From the NCBI GenBank assembly GCA_018055415.1, contig JAGPHP010000004.1, positions 1 to 43,298 of the forward strand: a DNA stretch of 43,298 bases, in the 5' to 3' direction. Position 1 is the first letter of the stretch. The number at the start of each line of letters is the position of its first letter. Below are positions 33,157 to 40,886 of the stretch, piece by piece. The translations under genes were made by a program, and so were the position numbers. The DNA comes from Breznakibacter sp. (GTDB lineage: Bacteria > Bacteroidota > Bacteroidia > Bacteroidales > Marinilabiliaceae). The notes under the pieces were generated by a model. That model searched no databases. It saw nothing but the letters and a program-made list of their open reading frames with translations, and was not told the origin of the DNA.

Positions 33157-34287
33157 TTATAAACGAGTCGTTACCTTTTTTACCATCATCTCTTTCCATG
33201 TTTGGAAGTCACCTGCAATGATGTGTTTTCTAGCCTCCTTTACTAACCAAAGATAGAATCCAAGATTATGAATGCTACCAATTTGTGCAGCTAACATCTC
33301 TTTAGAGATATAAAGATGGCGGACATAGGCTTTGGAGTATTGATGATCAACAAATGTTGTTCCATTAGGGTCGAGGGGGGAAAAATCCTCTTTCCATCGC
33401 TCGTTTTTCATATTTAGAATCCCTTCACTCGTAAATAACATGCCATTTCGGCCATTACGCGTAGGCATAACACAATCAAACATATCAACACCCATTCCTA
33501 TAGACTCCAAAATATTGGCTGGAGTTCCAACACCCATCAGGTATCGAGGTCTATCTTTAGGCAATATTTGGGTTACGATGTCTGTCATCTCATACATCTT
33601 CTCGGTTGGTTCGCCTACCGATAATCCACCAATGGCATAACCCTCCCTATCTTTACTAGCGATATATTCTGCGCTTATTTTTCTTAATTCGGGATACACT
33701 CCACCTTGTACAATTGGAAAGAAGGTTTGACTGTGACCGTAAATTGGCTCAGTCTTATCAAAATGAGCCAACCCTCTATCTAACCATCTGTGAGTTAACT
33801 CCATGGAGTTTTTTGCATATTTGAAATCTGCAGTGCCTGGTGTGCATTCGTCAAATGCCATTATAATATCTGCACCTATGATTCTTTGCGTGTCCACCAC
33901 ATTTTCAGCAGTAAACATATATTTTGTTCCATCAATATGCGAGCGAAACACGGCTCCCTCTTCATTCAACTTCCGATTTGCTGAGAGTGAGAATACCTGA
34001 TAGCCTCCACTGTCTGTAAGAATTGGTCGATCCCAACTGTTGAATTTGTGAAGGCCACCAGCTTTTTTAATTATATCGAGTCCTGGACGTAAAAATAGAT
34101 GATAAGTGTTGCCAAGTATTATTTGCGCCTCAATTTCATTGCGCAACTCGTCGAAATGAACGCCTTTTACCGAGCCAACGGTGCCTACAGGCATAAATAT
34201 TGGAGTTTCAATTACTCCATGATCTGTTTGAATAACGCCTGCTCTAGCGCGGCTGTGTGCATCGCTATTGATGAGTTTAAAATCCAT
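33157..34287 (-). CDS. tgt: tRNA-guanine transglycosylase
   Basis: Tgt exchanges guanine 34 of GUN-anticodon tRNAs for a queuine precursor. The 376-residue protein has family phrases MPVGTVGSVKGV, LTDSGGYQVFSL, FDECTPG and the nucleophile region FDCVMPTRNGRNG. The zinc site is odd: where E. coli has CxCxxC there is SPLDPNGTTFVDHQYSKAYV without cysteines, though the later His in GSIHNLGFYLWL remains. I believe other Bacteroidota enzymes share this, so it may fold without zinc. It starts a two-gene unit with lptF/G. Confidence 0.93.
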   Translation of the reverse strand: MDFKLINSDAHSRARAGVIQTDHGVIETPIFMPVGTVGSVKGVHFDELRNEIEAQIILGNTYHLFLRPGLDIIKKAGGLHKFNSWDRPILTDSGGYQVFSLSANRKLNEEGAVFRSHIDGTKYMFTAENVVDTQRIIGADIIMAFDECTPGTADFKYAKNSMELTHRWLDRGLAHFDKTEPIYGHSQTFFPIVQGGVYPELRKISAEYIASKDREGYAIGGLSVGEPTEKMYEMTDIVTQILPKDRPRYLMGVGTPANILESIGMGVDMFDCVMPTRNGRNGMLFTSEGILNMKNERWKEDFSPLDPNGTTFVDHQYSKAYVRHLYISKEMLAAQIGSIHNLGFYLWLVKEARKHIIAGDFQTWKEMMVKKVTTRL

Positions 34288-34319
34288 CTATTACTCTTTT
34301 CTGCTTTTAAAATAGGTTG

Positions 34320-34327
34320 CAAAGATA
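34320..34327 (-). promoter_or_regulatory. -7 element for tgt
   Basis: On the minus strand TATCTTTG matches TAnnTTTG, about 33 bases before ATG 34287. No strong -33 is seen. Confidence 0.5.
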
Positions 34328-34477
34328 TAAAAACATACCGTCAATAGAAGATTTTTTATTTCAGTAGAGCCATGTGCGTTTAGATATTTTTAAATACACC
34401 TTTTGTCATATTTAATAAAATCACCTCTCCCTTACGTACATTTAAAAAAAAAGTGCCATTTTTGACCTAAAAATTAT

Positions 34478-35620
34478 ATGTTGGAAAACTTTATCATACT
34501 TCCCGAAACGCTTGTAGAGTTTATTGTGTCTGGTGTAATTGCATTTGCATTTATTATTCAACTCTTTTATTTGCTCTTTTTTTATCGACGTACAGGAGCT
34601 AAAAAATCATCACCAATATCTTCTGATTTACCACCCCTTTCTGTTGTTATCTGCGCTCGCAATGAAGAGCAAAATTTGAAGGAGTTTCTACCCTTAGTGC
34701 TTGATCAGGATTATCCAAATTTTGAGGTTATCGTTGTTAATGATTGTTCACAAGACGATACCGATATTGTATTGGCCTATTTTAAGCAGAGGTATTCTAA
34801 CTTTTACTACACGACAATTCCTTACGATAAGATATTTACGCATGGAAAAAAACTTCCACTAACTGTAGGGATCAAAGCGGCTAAGAATGAGCATTTGGTT
34901 TTCACTGATGCCGATTGCAAGCCGTCGAGTAATCAGTGGTTAAGGGCTTTAGCTTCTGGATTTTCAGAAGGTAAAGAGATTGTTGTAGCTCATGGCGCCT
35001 ACGAGCGTCGTAAGGGTTTTTTAAATAGGCTAATTCGTTACGATTCATTTTTTATTGCGACACAATATATTGGATTTGCATTGGCTAGACTTCCTTATAT
35101 GGGGGTAGGTCGAAATATGGCTTATACCAAAACATTGTATAACAAGGTTGGTGGTTTTAGATCACATAGTCGTGTTTTGTCAGGAGATGATGATCTCTTT
35201 ATAGCCGAAGCCGCTACTAAAAATAATTTTGCTGTGGTAAAAAATAGTGAAGCGCGCACATACTCTCCTGCTGTTGAGAATTGGTCGCATTTTATGTTAC
35301 AAAAATCACGTCATTTAACCACTGCTCCATATTATAAATTCCGGGTGAAATTTTTATTAGGTCTTGAACTTTTTTCACGAGAATTGTTTTATCTAGGAGT
35401 TTTATCTTCAATTTTTTTACATAACTTAGCACTATTGGTGTTAGGCGTTGTATTAATTAGAACTACGACTAAATTAATTGTTTTTGGTAGAGCATCGCGT
35501 AAATTAGGTGAGGGTAGAGTGTTTTGGTCTTCTCTTTATTTGGATATCATACTGCCTTACATGTACCTTGTTTTTATGATTGATAATCGTTTAAGAAAAA
35601 GAAAAAGTTCATGGAAATAA
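34478..35620 (+). CDS. Membrane-bound family 2 glycosyltransferase
   Basis: This 380-residue protein has an N-terminal helix (about 14-36), then a GT-A domain with SVVICARNEEQNLKEFLPLVLDQDYPNFEVIVVNDCSQDDT, a DxD-like TDADCKP, and a later SGDDDLFI; C-terminal helices follow (about 300-375). KSRHLTT replaces the QxxRW motif of processive synthases. It probably adds a sugar to a lipid or surface polysaccharide. Its stop overlaps the sigma factor ATG by 10 bases, so translation may be coupled. Confidence 0.85.
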   Translation: MLENFIILPETLVEFIVSGVIAFAFIIQLFYLLFFYRRTGAKKSSPISSDLPPLSVVICARNEEQNLKEFLPLVLDQDYPNFEVIVVNDCSQDDTDIVLAYFKQRYSNFYYTTIPYDKIFTHGKKLPLTVGIKAAKNEHLVFTDADCKPSSNQWLRALASGFSEGKEIVVAHGAYERRKGFLNRLIRYDSFFIATQYIGFALARLPYMGVGRNMAYTKTLYNKVGGFRSHSRVLSGDDDLFIAEAATKNNFAVVKNSEARTYSPAVENWSHFMLQKSRHLTTAPYYKFRVKFLLGLELFSRELFYLGVLSSIFLHNLALLVLGVVLIRTTTKLIVFGRASRKLGEGRVFWSSLYLDIILPYMYLVFMIDNRLRKRKSSWK

Positions 35621-36225
35621 ACCAGAACCTATCCGAAAAGGCACAGCATGATTTATATTTGGTTGATCTTGCAAAAGAGGGCGATCAAAAGGCTTATGCG
35701 GAGTTGTTAAAGCGGTATAAGGATGCGATTTATTACATGCTACTTAAAATGATTAATAATAAAACGGATGCAGAGGATTTGACTATGGAGTCATTCTCTA
35801 AAGCGTTTAAAAACTTGCATCAATATTCTCCCAACTATGCGTTTAGTACTTGGCTTTTCAAGATTGCATCTAACCATTGCATCGATTTCTTGAGAAAGAA
35901 GCGCTCCAATATTATTTCTTTATCAGGTAATTTTGGAAAGGACGATAAAGATGTTCCTTCTCCTCAGATTTATGTTAAAGATGAGGAGCCTGATCCAGAG
36001 GAGAATTTGATCAAAATACAAAAAAATGTTTTAATGCGGAATGTGGTTAAAAACCTCAGTCCTCGCTATAGAAAACTCATAGAGATGCGTTACTTTAACG
36101 AGTTATCTTATGAGGAGATTGCCGAAGAGCTTAGCCTACCTCTAGGCACCGTAAAAGCTCAGCTGTTTCGAGCGCGCGAACTATTATCTGGTACCCTCAA
36201 AAGCAGCGATTTTCATAATGATTAA
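35611..36225 (+). CDS. ECF-type RNA polymerase sigma factor
   Basis: This 204-residue sigma-70 family protein has region 2 (AYAELLKRYKDAIYYMLLKMI…AEDLTMESFSKAFKNL…FSTWLFKIASNHCIDFLRKK), an acidic linker (KDDKDVPSPQIYVKDEEPDPEE), and region 4 (LSPRYRKLIEMRYFNELSYEEIAEELSLPLGTVKAQLFRAR). No anti-sigma gene follows. It overlaps the glycosyltransferase and is followed 12 bases later by rsmG, so it seems built into a housekeeping operon, which suits an envelope-maintenance sigma factor more than a stress switch. Confidence 0.92.
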   Translation: MEINQNLSEKAQHDLYLVDLAKEGDQKAYAELLKRYKDAIYYMLLKMINNKTDAEDLTMESFSKAFKNLHQYSPNYAFSTWLFKIASNHCIDFLRKKRSNIISLSGNFGKDDKDVPSPQIYVKDEEPDPEENLIKIQKNVLMRNVVKNLSPRYRKLIEMRYFNELSYEEIAEELSLPLGTVKAQLFRARELLSGTLKSSDFHND

Positions 36226-36237
36226 CATCTAATATTA

Positions 36238-36864
36238 ATGATTGATATAATTACAAAGTATTTCCCCGATTTGACTTCGCGTCAAGTTGAGCGTTTTGCA
36301 CGATTAAAAGATCTGTATGGTGAGTGGAATGAGAAAATTAATGTTATTTCTCGTAAGGACATTGATTCTCTTTATGAAAGACATGTGTTGCACTCATTAG
36401 GTATAGCTAAATATACTCAGTTTGCAAACGGCACCTCTGTTTTGGATGTCGGTACAGGGGGAGGATTTCCTGGAATTCCTTTAGCGATTCTTTATCCTGA
36501 ATGTAACTTTACATTAGTTGATTCAATTGGTAAAAAGATATCTGTAGTAAACGGTGTTGCAGAGTCGCTTGGTCTTACGAATGTTGTTGGTAAGCATACA
36601 CGTGTTCAAGATCTTACTGATAAATATGATTTCGTTGTAAGTCGTGCTGTAACAGCATTTCCGGATTTTGTAAAGATGGTTCAGGCAAGAATCTCAACAG
36701 ATCAGAAAAATTCTATTTCAAATGGAATTTTATATCTTAAAGGAGGTGATTTTGCCGAGGAGATTGCTCCTTATGCAAAACGTGTTATAGTTACTGATTT
36801 GACAAGTTATTTTGAAGAGTCTTTTTTTGAAACAAAGAAAATAATTCACTGGTTTGCGATTTAG
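36238..36864 (+). CDS. rsmG: 16S rRNA (guanine-N7) methyltransferase
   Basis: RsmG (GidB) makes m7G527 in 16S rRNA. The 208-residue protein has WNEKINVISRKD, LHSLGIAKY, and the SAM motif VLDVGTGGGFPGIPLAI followed by LVDSIGKKI, all as in the family, plus VSRAVTAF. Length is normal. It is the third gene of the unit starting at 34478. Confidence 0.94.
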   Translation: MIDIITKYFPDLTSRQVERFARLKDLYGEWNEKINVISRKDIDSLYERHVLHSLGIAKYTQFANGTSVLDVGTGGGFPGIPLAILYPECNFTLVDSIGKKISVVNGVAESLGLTNVVGKHTRVQDLTDKYDFVVSRAVTAFPDFVKMVQARISTDQKNSISNGILYLKGGDFAEEIAPYAKRVIVTDLTSYFEESFFETKKIIHWFAI

Positions 36865-36930
36865 ATTTGATTGCTTTTTTGATATGGAGAGATATTTTTT
36901 AAAATAATATCTAAAAATTTAAAGATACTC

Positions 36931-36961
36931 TTTCACCTACAAAAAATAATATCTACCTTTG
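36931..36961 (+). promoter_or_regulatory. Promoter for rpmH
   Basis: TTTC (36931-36934, one mismatch to TTTG), a 19-base spacer and TACCTTTG (36954-36961) fit the Bacteroidota consensus. It predicts a leader of about 40 bases. Confidence 0.65.
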
Positions 36962-37009
36962 CAATCCAAAAAAGAAGTAACGGTATATCATTAGATAAAT
37001 AGAATTAAG

Positions 37010-37168
37010 ATGAAAAGGACATTTCAACCATCGAACAGAAAAAGAAGAAATAAGCATGGTTTTCGTGCAAGAATGGCAACTGCTAATGGTCGCAAAGTAC
37101 TTGCTGCACGTCGTGCAAAGGGTCGTGCTAAATTAACTGTTTCTGACGAACCAAAACACAAAGCATAA
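37010..37168 (+). CDS. rpmH: 50S ribosomal protein L34
   Basis: This 52-residue, very basic protein reads [20 protein letters not shown], then [20 protein letters not shown], the classic L34 sequence, with a short C-terminal extension ending KHKA. It is part of the large ribosomal subunit. It has its own promoter and terminator. The dnaA and rnpA genes often found beside rpmH in other phyla are not here. Confidence 0.97.
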   Translation: MKRTFQPSNRKRRNKHGFRARMATANGRKVLAARRAKGRAKLTVSDEPKHKA

Positions 37169-37189
37169 CAATAGGTTTATTGTGAAAGA

Positions 37190-37218
37190 GAAAGAGCCTT
37201 TAGGGGTTCTTTTTTTTT
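37190..37218 (+). terminator. Intrinsic terminator after rpmH
   Basis: The stem AAAGAGCC with GGGTTCTTT (one G-T pair) is followed by a run of T's. Confidence 0.8.
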
Positions 37219-37236
37219 GCCCATTACGAAGCTTCT

Positions 37237-37267
37237 TTAGTATAGTTTCTAAAATTTACTAAATTTG
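37237..37267 (+). promoter_or_regulatory. Promoter for the PASTA-rluD-ddl operon
   Basis: TTAG (37237-37240, one mismatch to TTTG), a 19-base spacer and TAAATTTG (37260-37267) fit the Bacteroidota consensus. ATG 37288 follows after about 20 bases. Confidence 0.65.
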
Positions 37268-37287
37268 ATCTTTTTAATTTTTTAAGC

Positions 37288-38082
37288 ATGACTCTTCCCG
37301 ATTTTTTTAAAAGTAAAGTTTTTTATAGAAATTTACTTTTATCTATTGCTGCTATCGTTGTTTTGATACTCCTTACGGTTTTAGCAATTAATCTATTTAC
37401 GCGACATGGAAGCGAAAAGCCACTGCCTAATTTAATAGGACTTAATATTGTTGAAGCACAGGTTTTGCTTGAGGAGTTAGATTATCGATACGAAGTAACG
37501 GATTCTGTTTATATGCTAAAAATGGCTCCAGGCCGTATATATGATCAAAATCCAGCAGCTGGAAGTTTAGTTAAAGAGAATAGAAAGATCCGTCTTAGTA
37601 TATACTCTACGACTCCCGTTTTAGCAGCTGTTCCAGACGTTATTGATCAATCAATAAGAAATGCTGAGGGTGAACTTCTTGAAAGTGGCTTTGTTCTTGA
37701 ACGAATAACTTATGTGCCATCTGATTTTACAAATTTAGTATTACAGCAAAAATATAAAGGGTCATCAATATCTTCTGGGGCAAAACTTCCAAAAGGAAGC
37801 GCAATTGAGTTGGTTGTTGGAAGAAGTGGGGCAGGTGATGTTACCAAAGTGCCCGATTTATCGGGATTAAGTTTGAGTGAGGCAAAGGCTTATGCACAAT
37901 CTGTACAGATTAATATTGGCAATATCTTAGATGATGGAACTGTTAAATCGGATGCCGACTCATTAAAAGCTGTTGTATTTAAACAATCACCTCGTGCTTC
38001 TGAACAAGCGACTGTTCGTTTAGGTGCATCTGTGGATATCTGGATTACAACAGATTATACGAAAATTGAACTACAAGAGTAA
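37288..38082 (+). CDS. Membrane-anchored PASTA domain protein
   Basis: This 264-residue protein has a short cytoplasmic N-terminus, one membrane helix (about 15-35) and three PASTA domains outside (starting near LPNLIGLNIVEAQ, VPDVIDQSIRNAE and VPDLSGLSLSEAK). PASTA domains bind peptidoglycan fragments. No kinase or transpeptidase domain is attached, so it is not a PknB or PBP. Its stop overlaps the rluD ATG (TAATG), and ddl follows, an order I remember from many Bacteroidota; the cell-wall theme fits. Confidence 0.92.
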   Translation: MTLPDFFKSKVFYRNLLLSIAAIVVLILLTVLAINLFTRHGSEKPLPNLIGLNIVEAQVLLEELDYRYEVTDSVYMLKMAPGRIYDQNPAAGSLVKENRKIRLSIYSTTPVLAAVPDVIDQSIRNAEGELLESGFVLERITYVPSDFTNLVLQQKYKGSSISSGAKLPKGSAIELVVGRSGAGDVTKVPDLSGLSLSEAKAYAQSVQINIGNILDDGTVKSDADSLKAVVFKQSPRASEQATVRLGASVDIWITTDYTKIELQE

Positions 38083-39176
38083 TGGCAGAAGAGGAATTGG
38101 AGAACGACGGATTGTTGTCTGTTGAAGAGTGTGACGATGATTTAGAGGAGCAAATTGATTCTGCTGATGAGGGTGAGAGATACGAACATCTTCGTGTTGT
38201 AGTTGATGCTGGTCAGAATTTATTGCGAATAGATAAGTTTCTTACGAATCGGATTGAAAATGCTACGCGTAATAAGATTCAGGAAGCTGCCGATAACGGC
38301 CATATTATGGTTAATGGTGTAGCAGTAAAATCGAGCTATCGTGTTAAACCCAAAGATGTTATTACGCTCGAGTTAGCGCATCCTCCTCGTGAAATTGAAA
38401 TTATTCCACAGGATATTCCACTTAATATTGTATATGAGGATGATGAACTCCTTGTAATAAATAAGGATCCAGGTATGGTTGTTCATCCTGGATATGGTAA
38501 TTACTCAGGAACTCTTGTCAATGCTCTCGCATGGCATCTAAAAGATAATATCCTTTTCCAAAAAGGCGATCCACGCCCTGGTTTAGTCCATCGTATTGAT
38601 AAAGACACATCGGGGTTACTTGTGGTTGCTAAAACGGAGTTTGCGAAGGTGAAATTAGCAAAGCAATTTTTTGATAAAAGTTCAAGTCGCACCTATCAGG
38701 CGCTTGTGTGGGGTAATCTTGCTGAGGATAGTGGTACTGTAGTTGGAAACATTGGACGCAGTCTTAAAGATCGTAAACAGATGACTGTTTTCCCAGATGG
38801 AGACTATGGAAAGCATGCGGTTACTCACTATCGGGTTTTAGAGCGTTTGGGGTATGTGAATCTTATTGAGTGTAAACTCGAAACAGGCCGTACGCATCAG
38901 ATACGAGCGCACATGAAATTCTTAGGGCATACTCTTTTTAACGATGAGCGATATGGTGGCAATGATGTGCTTAAAGGAACCACATTTGCTAAGTATAAGC
39001 AGTTTGTGTTGAATTGCTTTAAGGTATGTCCACGTCAGGCTTTACATGCTAAAACATTAGGTTTTATACATCCAACGACCAAGGAATTCCTTAGTTTTGA
39101 TACCGATTTGCCTAATGATATGGTTCAGGTGATCGACAGATGGAGGGGGTATATCTCTAATCGCGATATTGAATAA
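38082..39176 (+). CDS. rluD: 23S rRNA pseudouridine synthase, RluD type
   Basis: This 364-residue protein has an acidic N-terminal extension (about 1-45), an S4 RNA-binding domain (LLRIDKFLTNRIENATRNKIQ), then the RluA-family catalytic domain with the Asp in LVHRIDKDTSGLLVVAK and LETGRTHQIRAHM. It probably isomerises uridines in helix 69 of 23S rRNA; RluA/RluC relatives act at other sites, so the exact target is likely but not certain. It overlaps the PASTA gene by one base and precedes ddl. Confidence 0.88.
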   Translation: MAEEELENDGLLSVEECDDDLEEQIDSADEGERYEHLRVVVDAGQNLLRIDKFLTNRIENATRNKIQEAADNGHIMVNGVAVKSSYRVKPKDVITLELAHPPREIEIIPQDIPLNIVYEDDELLVINKDPGMVVHPGYGNYSGTLVNALAWHLKDNILFQKGDPRPGLVHRIDKDTSGLLVVAKTEFAKVKLAKQFFDKSSSRTYQALVWGNLAEDSGTVVGNIGRSLKDRKQMTVFPDGDYGKHAVTHYRVLERLGYVNLIECKLETGRTHQIRAHMKFLGHTLFNDERYGGNDVLKGTTFAKYKQFVLNCFKVCPRQALHAKTLGFIHPTTKEFLSFDTDLPNDMVQVIDRWRGYISNRDIE

Positions 39177-39186
39177 TTTTATAAAT

Positions 39187-40158
39187 ATGAAGAAGATTAT
39201 TGGTGTAATTTATGGAGGCGACTCTTCGGAAGTTGTTGTTTCTCACAAGAGCGCTTTGGGCGTTCAGTCTTTTATTGATTCTACTCGTTATAGAATAGTC
39301 CCAATTTTAATTACTAACAACAATTGGGCTGCACAGATTGATGGAGTGGAGTATCCAATAGACAAAAACGATTTTTCTTTTACTGTTAAAGGTGAACGTG
39401 TTGTTGTTGATTTTGCATATATTACCATTCATGGTACACCAGGTGAAGATGGAAAATTACAGGGTTACTTCGATTTAATTGGTATTAAACATTCGACTTG
39501 TGGTGTGTTACCAGCAGCCATCACATTTAATAAGTTTGTGTGTAATAACTATTTGAGAGGGTTTGGTGTTCAAGTAGCTGATTCGGTATTGTTACGAATC
39601 GGTAATAGTTTTTCGGCTGAAGAGATTATTGCAAAAGTAGGATTGCCATGTTTTGTGAAACCCAATGCTGGCGGATCGAGTTTTGGTGTTTCAAAAGTTA
39701 AGAGTATTGATGCGTTTAACGTTGCTGTTGAGAAAGCTTTTAAAGAGAGTGACGAAGTAGTTGTTGAGCAATTTATTAAGGGTACCGAATTAACTTGTGG
39801 GTTGTATAAAATTAAGGGCAAAGAGGTTGTTTTTCCAATTACGGAAGTAATTAGCAAAAATGAATTCTTTGATTACGAAGCAAAATACACGGCTTCTATG
39901 GCCGAGGAGATAACACCCGCTCGAATTTCAGACAGTGCTACTCAAAGAATTCAAAAAATAGCAAGTTTAGTTTATGATATTTTGGGTTGTAAAGGTATTA
40001 TTCGAATCGATTTCTTTCTTTCCGAGGATAAAATCTATTTGTTGGAGGTTAACACAACACCTGGTATGACTACAACAAGTTTTATACCTCAACAAATTAA
40101 AGCGGCCGGAATTGATATAAAAGAGGTATTTACTGATATTATTGAGTCTAATTTATAA
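39187..40158 (+). CDS. ddl: D-alanine-D-alanine ligase
   Basis: Ddl joins two D-alanines with ATP for peptidoglycan. The 323-residue protein opens MKKIIGVIYGGDSSE, has HGTPGEDGKLQGYFDLIGI, the ATP-grasp loop VKPNAGGSSFGVSK, and the metal-binding LLEVNTTPGMTTTSF. ATG 39187 is preferred to the TTG at 39169. It ends the PASTA-rluD-ddl operon at a clear hairpin. Confidence 0.95.
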   Translation: MKKIIGVIYGGDSSEVVVSHKSALGVQSFIDSTRYRIVPILITNNNWAAQIDGVEYPIDKNDFSFTVKGERVVVDFAYITIHGTPGEDGKLQGYFDLIGIKHSTCGVLPAAITFNKFVCNNYLRGFGVQVADSVLLRIGNSFSAEEIIAKVGLPCFVKPNAGGSSFGVSKVKSIDAFNVAVEKAFKESDEVVVEQFIKGTELTCGLYKIKGKEVVFPITEVISKNEFFDYEAKYTASMAEEITPARISDSATQRIQKIASLVYDILGCKGIIRIDFFLSEDKIYLLEVNTTPGMTTTSFIPQQIKAAGIDIKEVFTDIIESNL

Positions 40159-40176
40159 GATTAATATTGTTAATAG

Positions 40177-40212
40177 AAAAGCCCGTGACATAATCTGTCT
40201 CGGGCTTTTTTA
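40177..40212 (+). terminator. Intrinsic terminator after ddl
   Basis: The stem AAAAGCCCG with CGGGCTTTT, extended by GACA/TGTC, is followed by T's. Confidence 0.88.
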
Positions 40213-40232
40213 TTGAGTTTTATTTTTTTATA

Positions 40233-40685
40233 CTACAGATCTCGCGATTTTACGTAGTTGTTTGCTTGCAATGTTAGTGATTTTTCTTGATCGTTTTCAA
40301 CAATAGAAACTTTCATAAGCGCACTTAATTCTAGCTTCGAGAGTGTTACTAAAGGAATAGTAATAGTGTTTGCGGTTTCTTGGCATTTGTCACTTTTGTC
40401 ACAGTTTTCAGTTATAATCATTAACTCTTCAAGGTCTAATGCTGCAAGGTTTTCGATAGGTATAGCAATCGTGCTTAGTTGAGCATTATTAGATAGTTCA
40501 TCTGCAAGATTCATTAGAGATTCGAAATCTAGCTCTGTAAGTTGTTCGGTGGATAGAGCCTGTTTTTCTTCGATAGAGAGTGTCGCCAGTGTTGCTTTAG
40601 TTAGTACAACAGATTGACCATAGATCGCAGTTGTGCCTGTAATCAGAAATGATAAAATTAGTAGGTGTTTGGAAATTGATTTCAT
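40233..40685 (-). CDS. Small secreted protein with LxxLxLxxLM repeats
   Basis: This 150-residue protein has a signal peptide (MKSISKHLLILSFLITGTTA…GQ). The mature part holds three degenerate repeats of one motif: EQLTELDFESLMNLADELS, IENLAALDLEELMIITEN and LVTLSKLELSALMKVSI, with a possible fourth, weaker one before them, and two Cys in CDKSDKC. The same motif (LTDLSLEDLMTLADKM) stands near the mature N-terminus of the TonB-dependent receptor just upstream on this strand. I know no named family. It has no obvious -7 box and lies beyond the receptor terminator. A periplasmic partner or adaptor of the receptor is a reasonable but untested idea. Confidence 0.7.
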   Translation of the reverse strand: MKSISKHLLILSFLITGTTAIYGQSVVLTKATLATLSIEEKQALSTEQLTELDFESLMNLADELSNNAQLSTIAIPIENLAALDLEELMIITENCDKSDKCQETANTITIPLVTLSKLELSALMKVSIVENDQEKSLTLQANNYVKSRDL

Positions 40686-40812
40686 AAAAATTAAGTTAGA
40701 TTAATTCAACTACACTTCTATTTAATAGTAATGCTATTTTGTTTAATTAAAATAGCTTATTTTTATTAAAAAGAATCAACATTGCAAATATTGCACTTTT
40801 TTGTCAAATAAA

Positions 40813-40848
40813 AACAGCCGTTCGTCAAAATTTTGACGAACGGCTGTT
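40813..40848 (-). terminator. Terminator after the TonB-dependent receptor gene (36-bp perfect palindrome)
   Basis: The 36 bases are a perfect palindrome (AACAGCCGTTCGTCAAAA and its complement) with AATT at the centre. On the minus strand TTTTTA follows directly, so it can end the receptor transcript about 40 bases after its stop. Confidence 0.85.
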
Positions 40849-40886
40849 AAATAAATATAAAATAGAGATTAATCTATCTTTTATTC

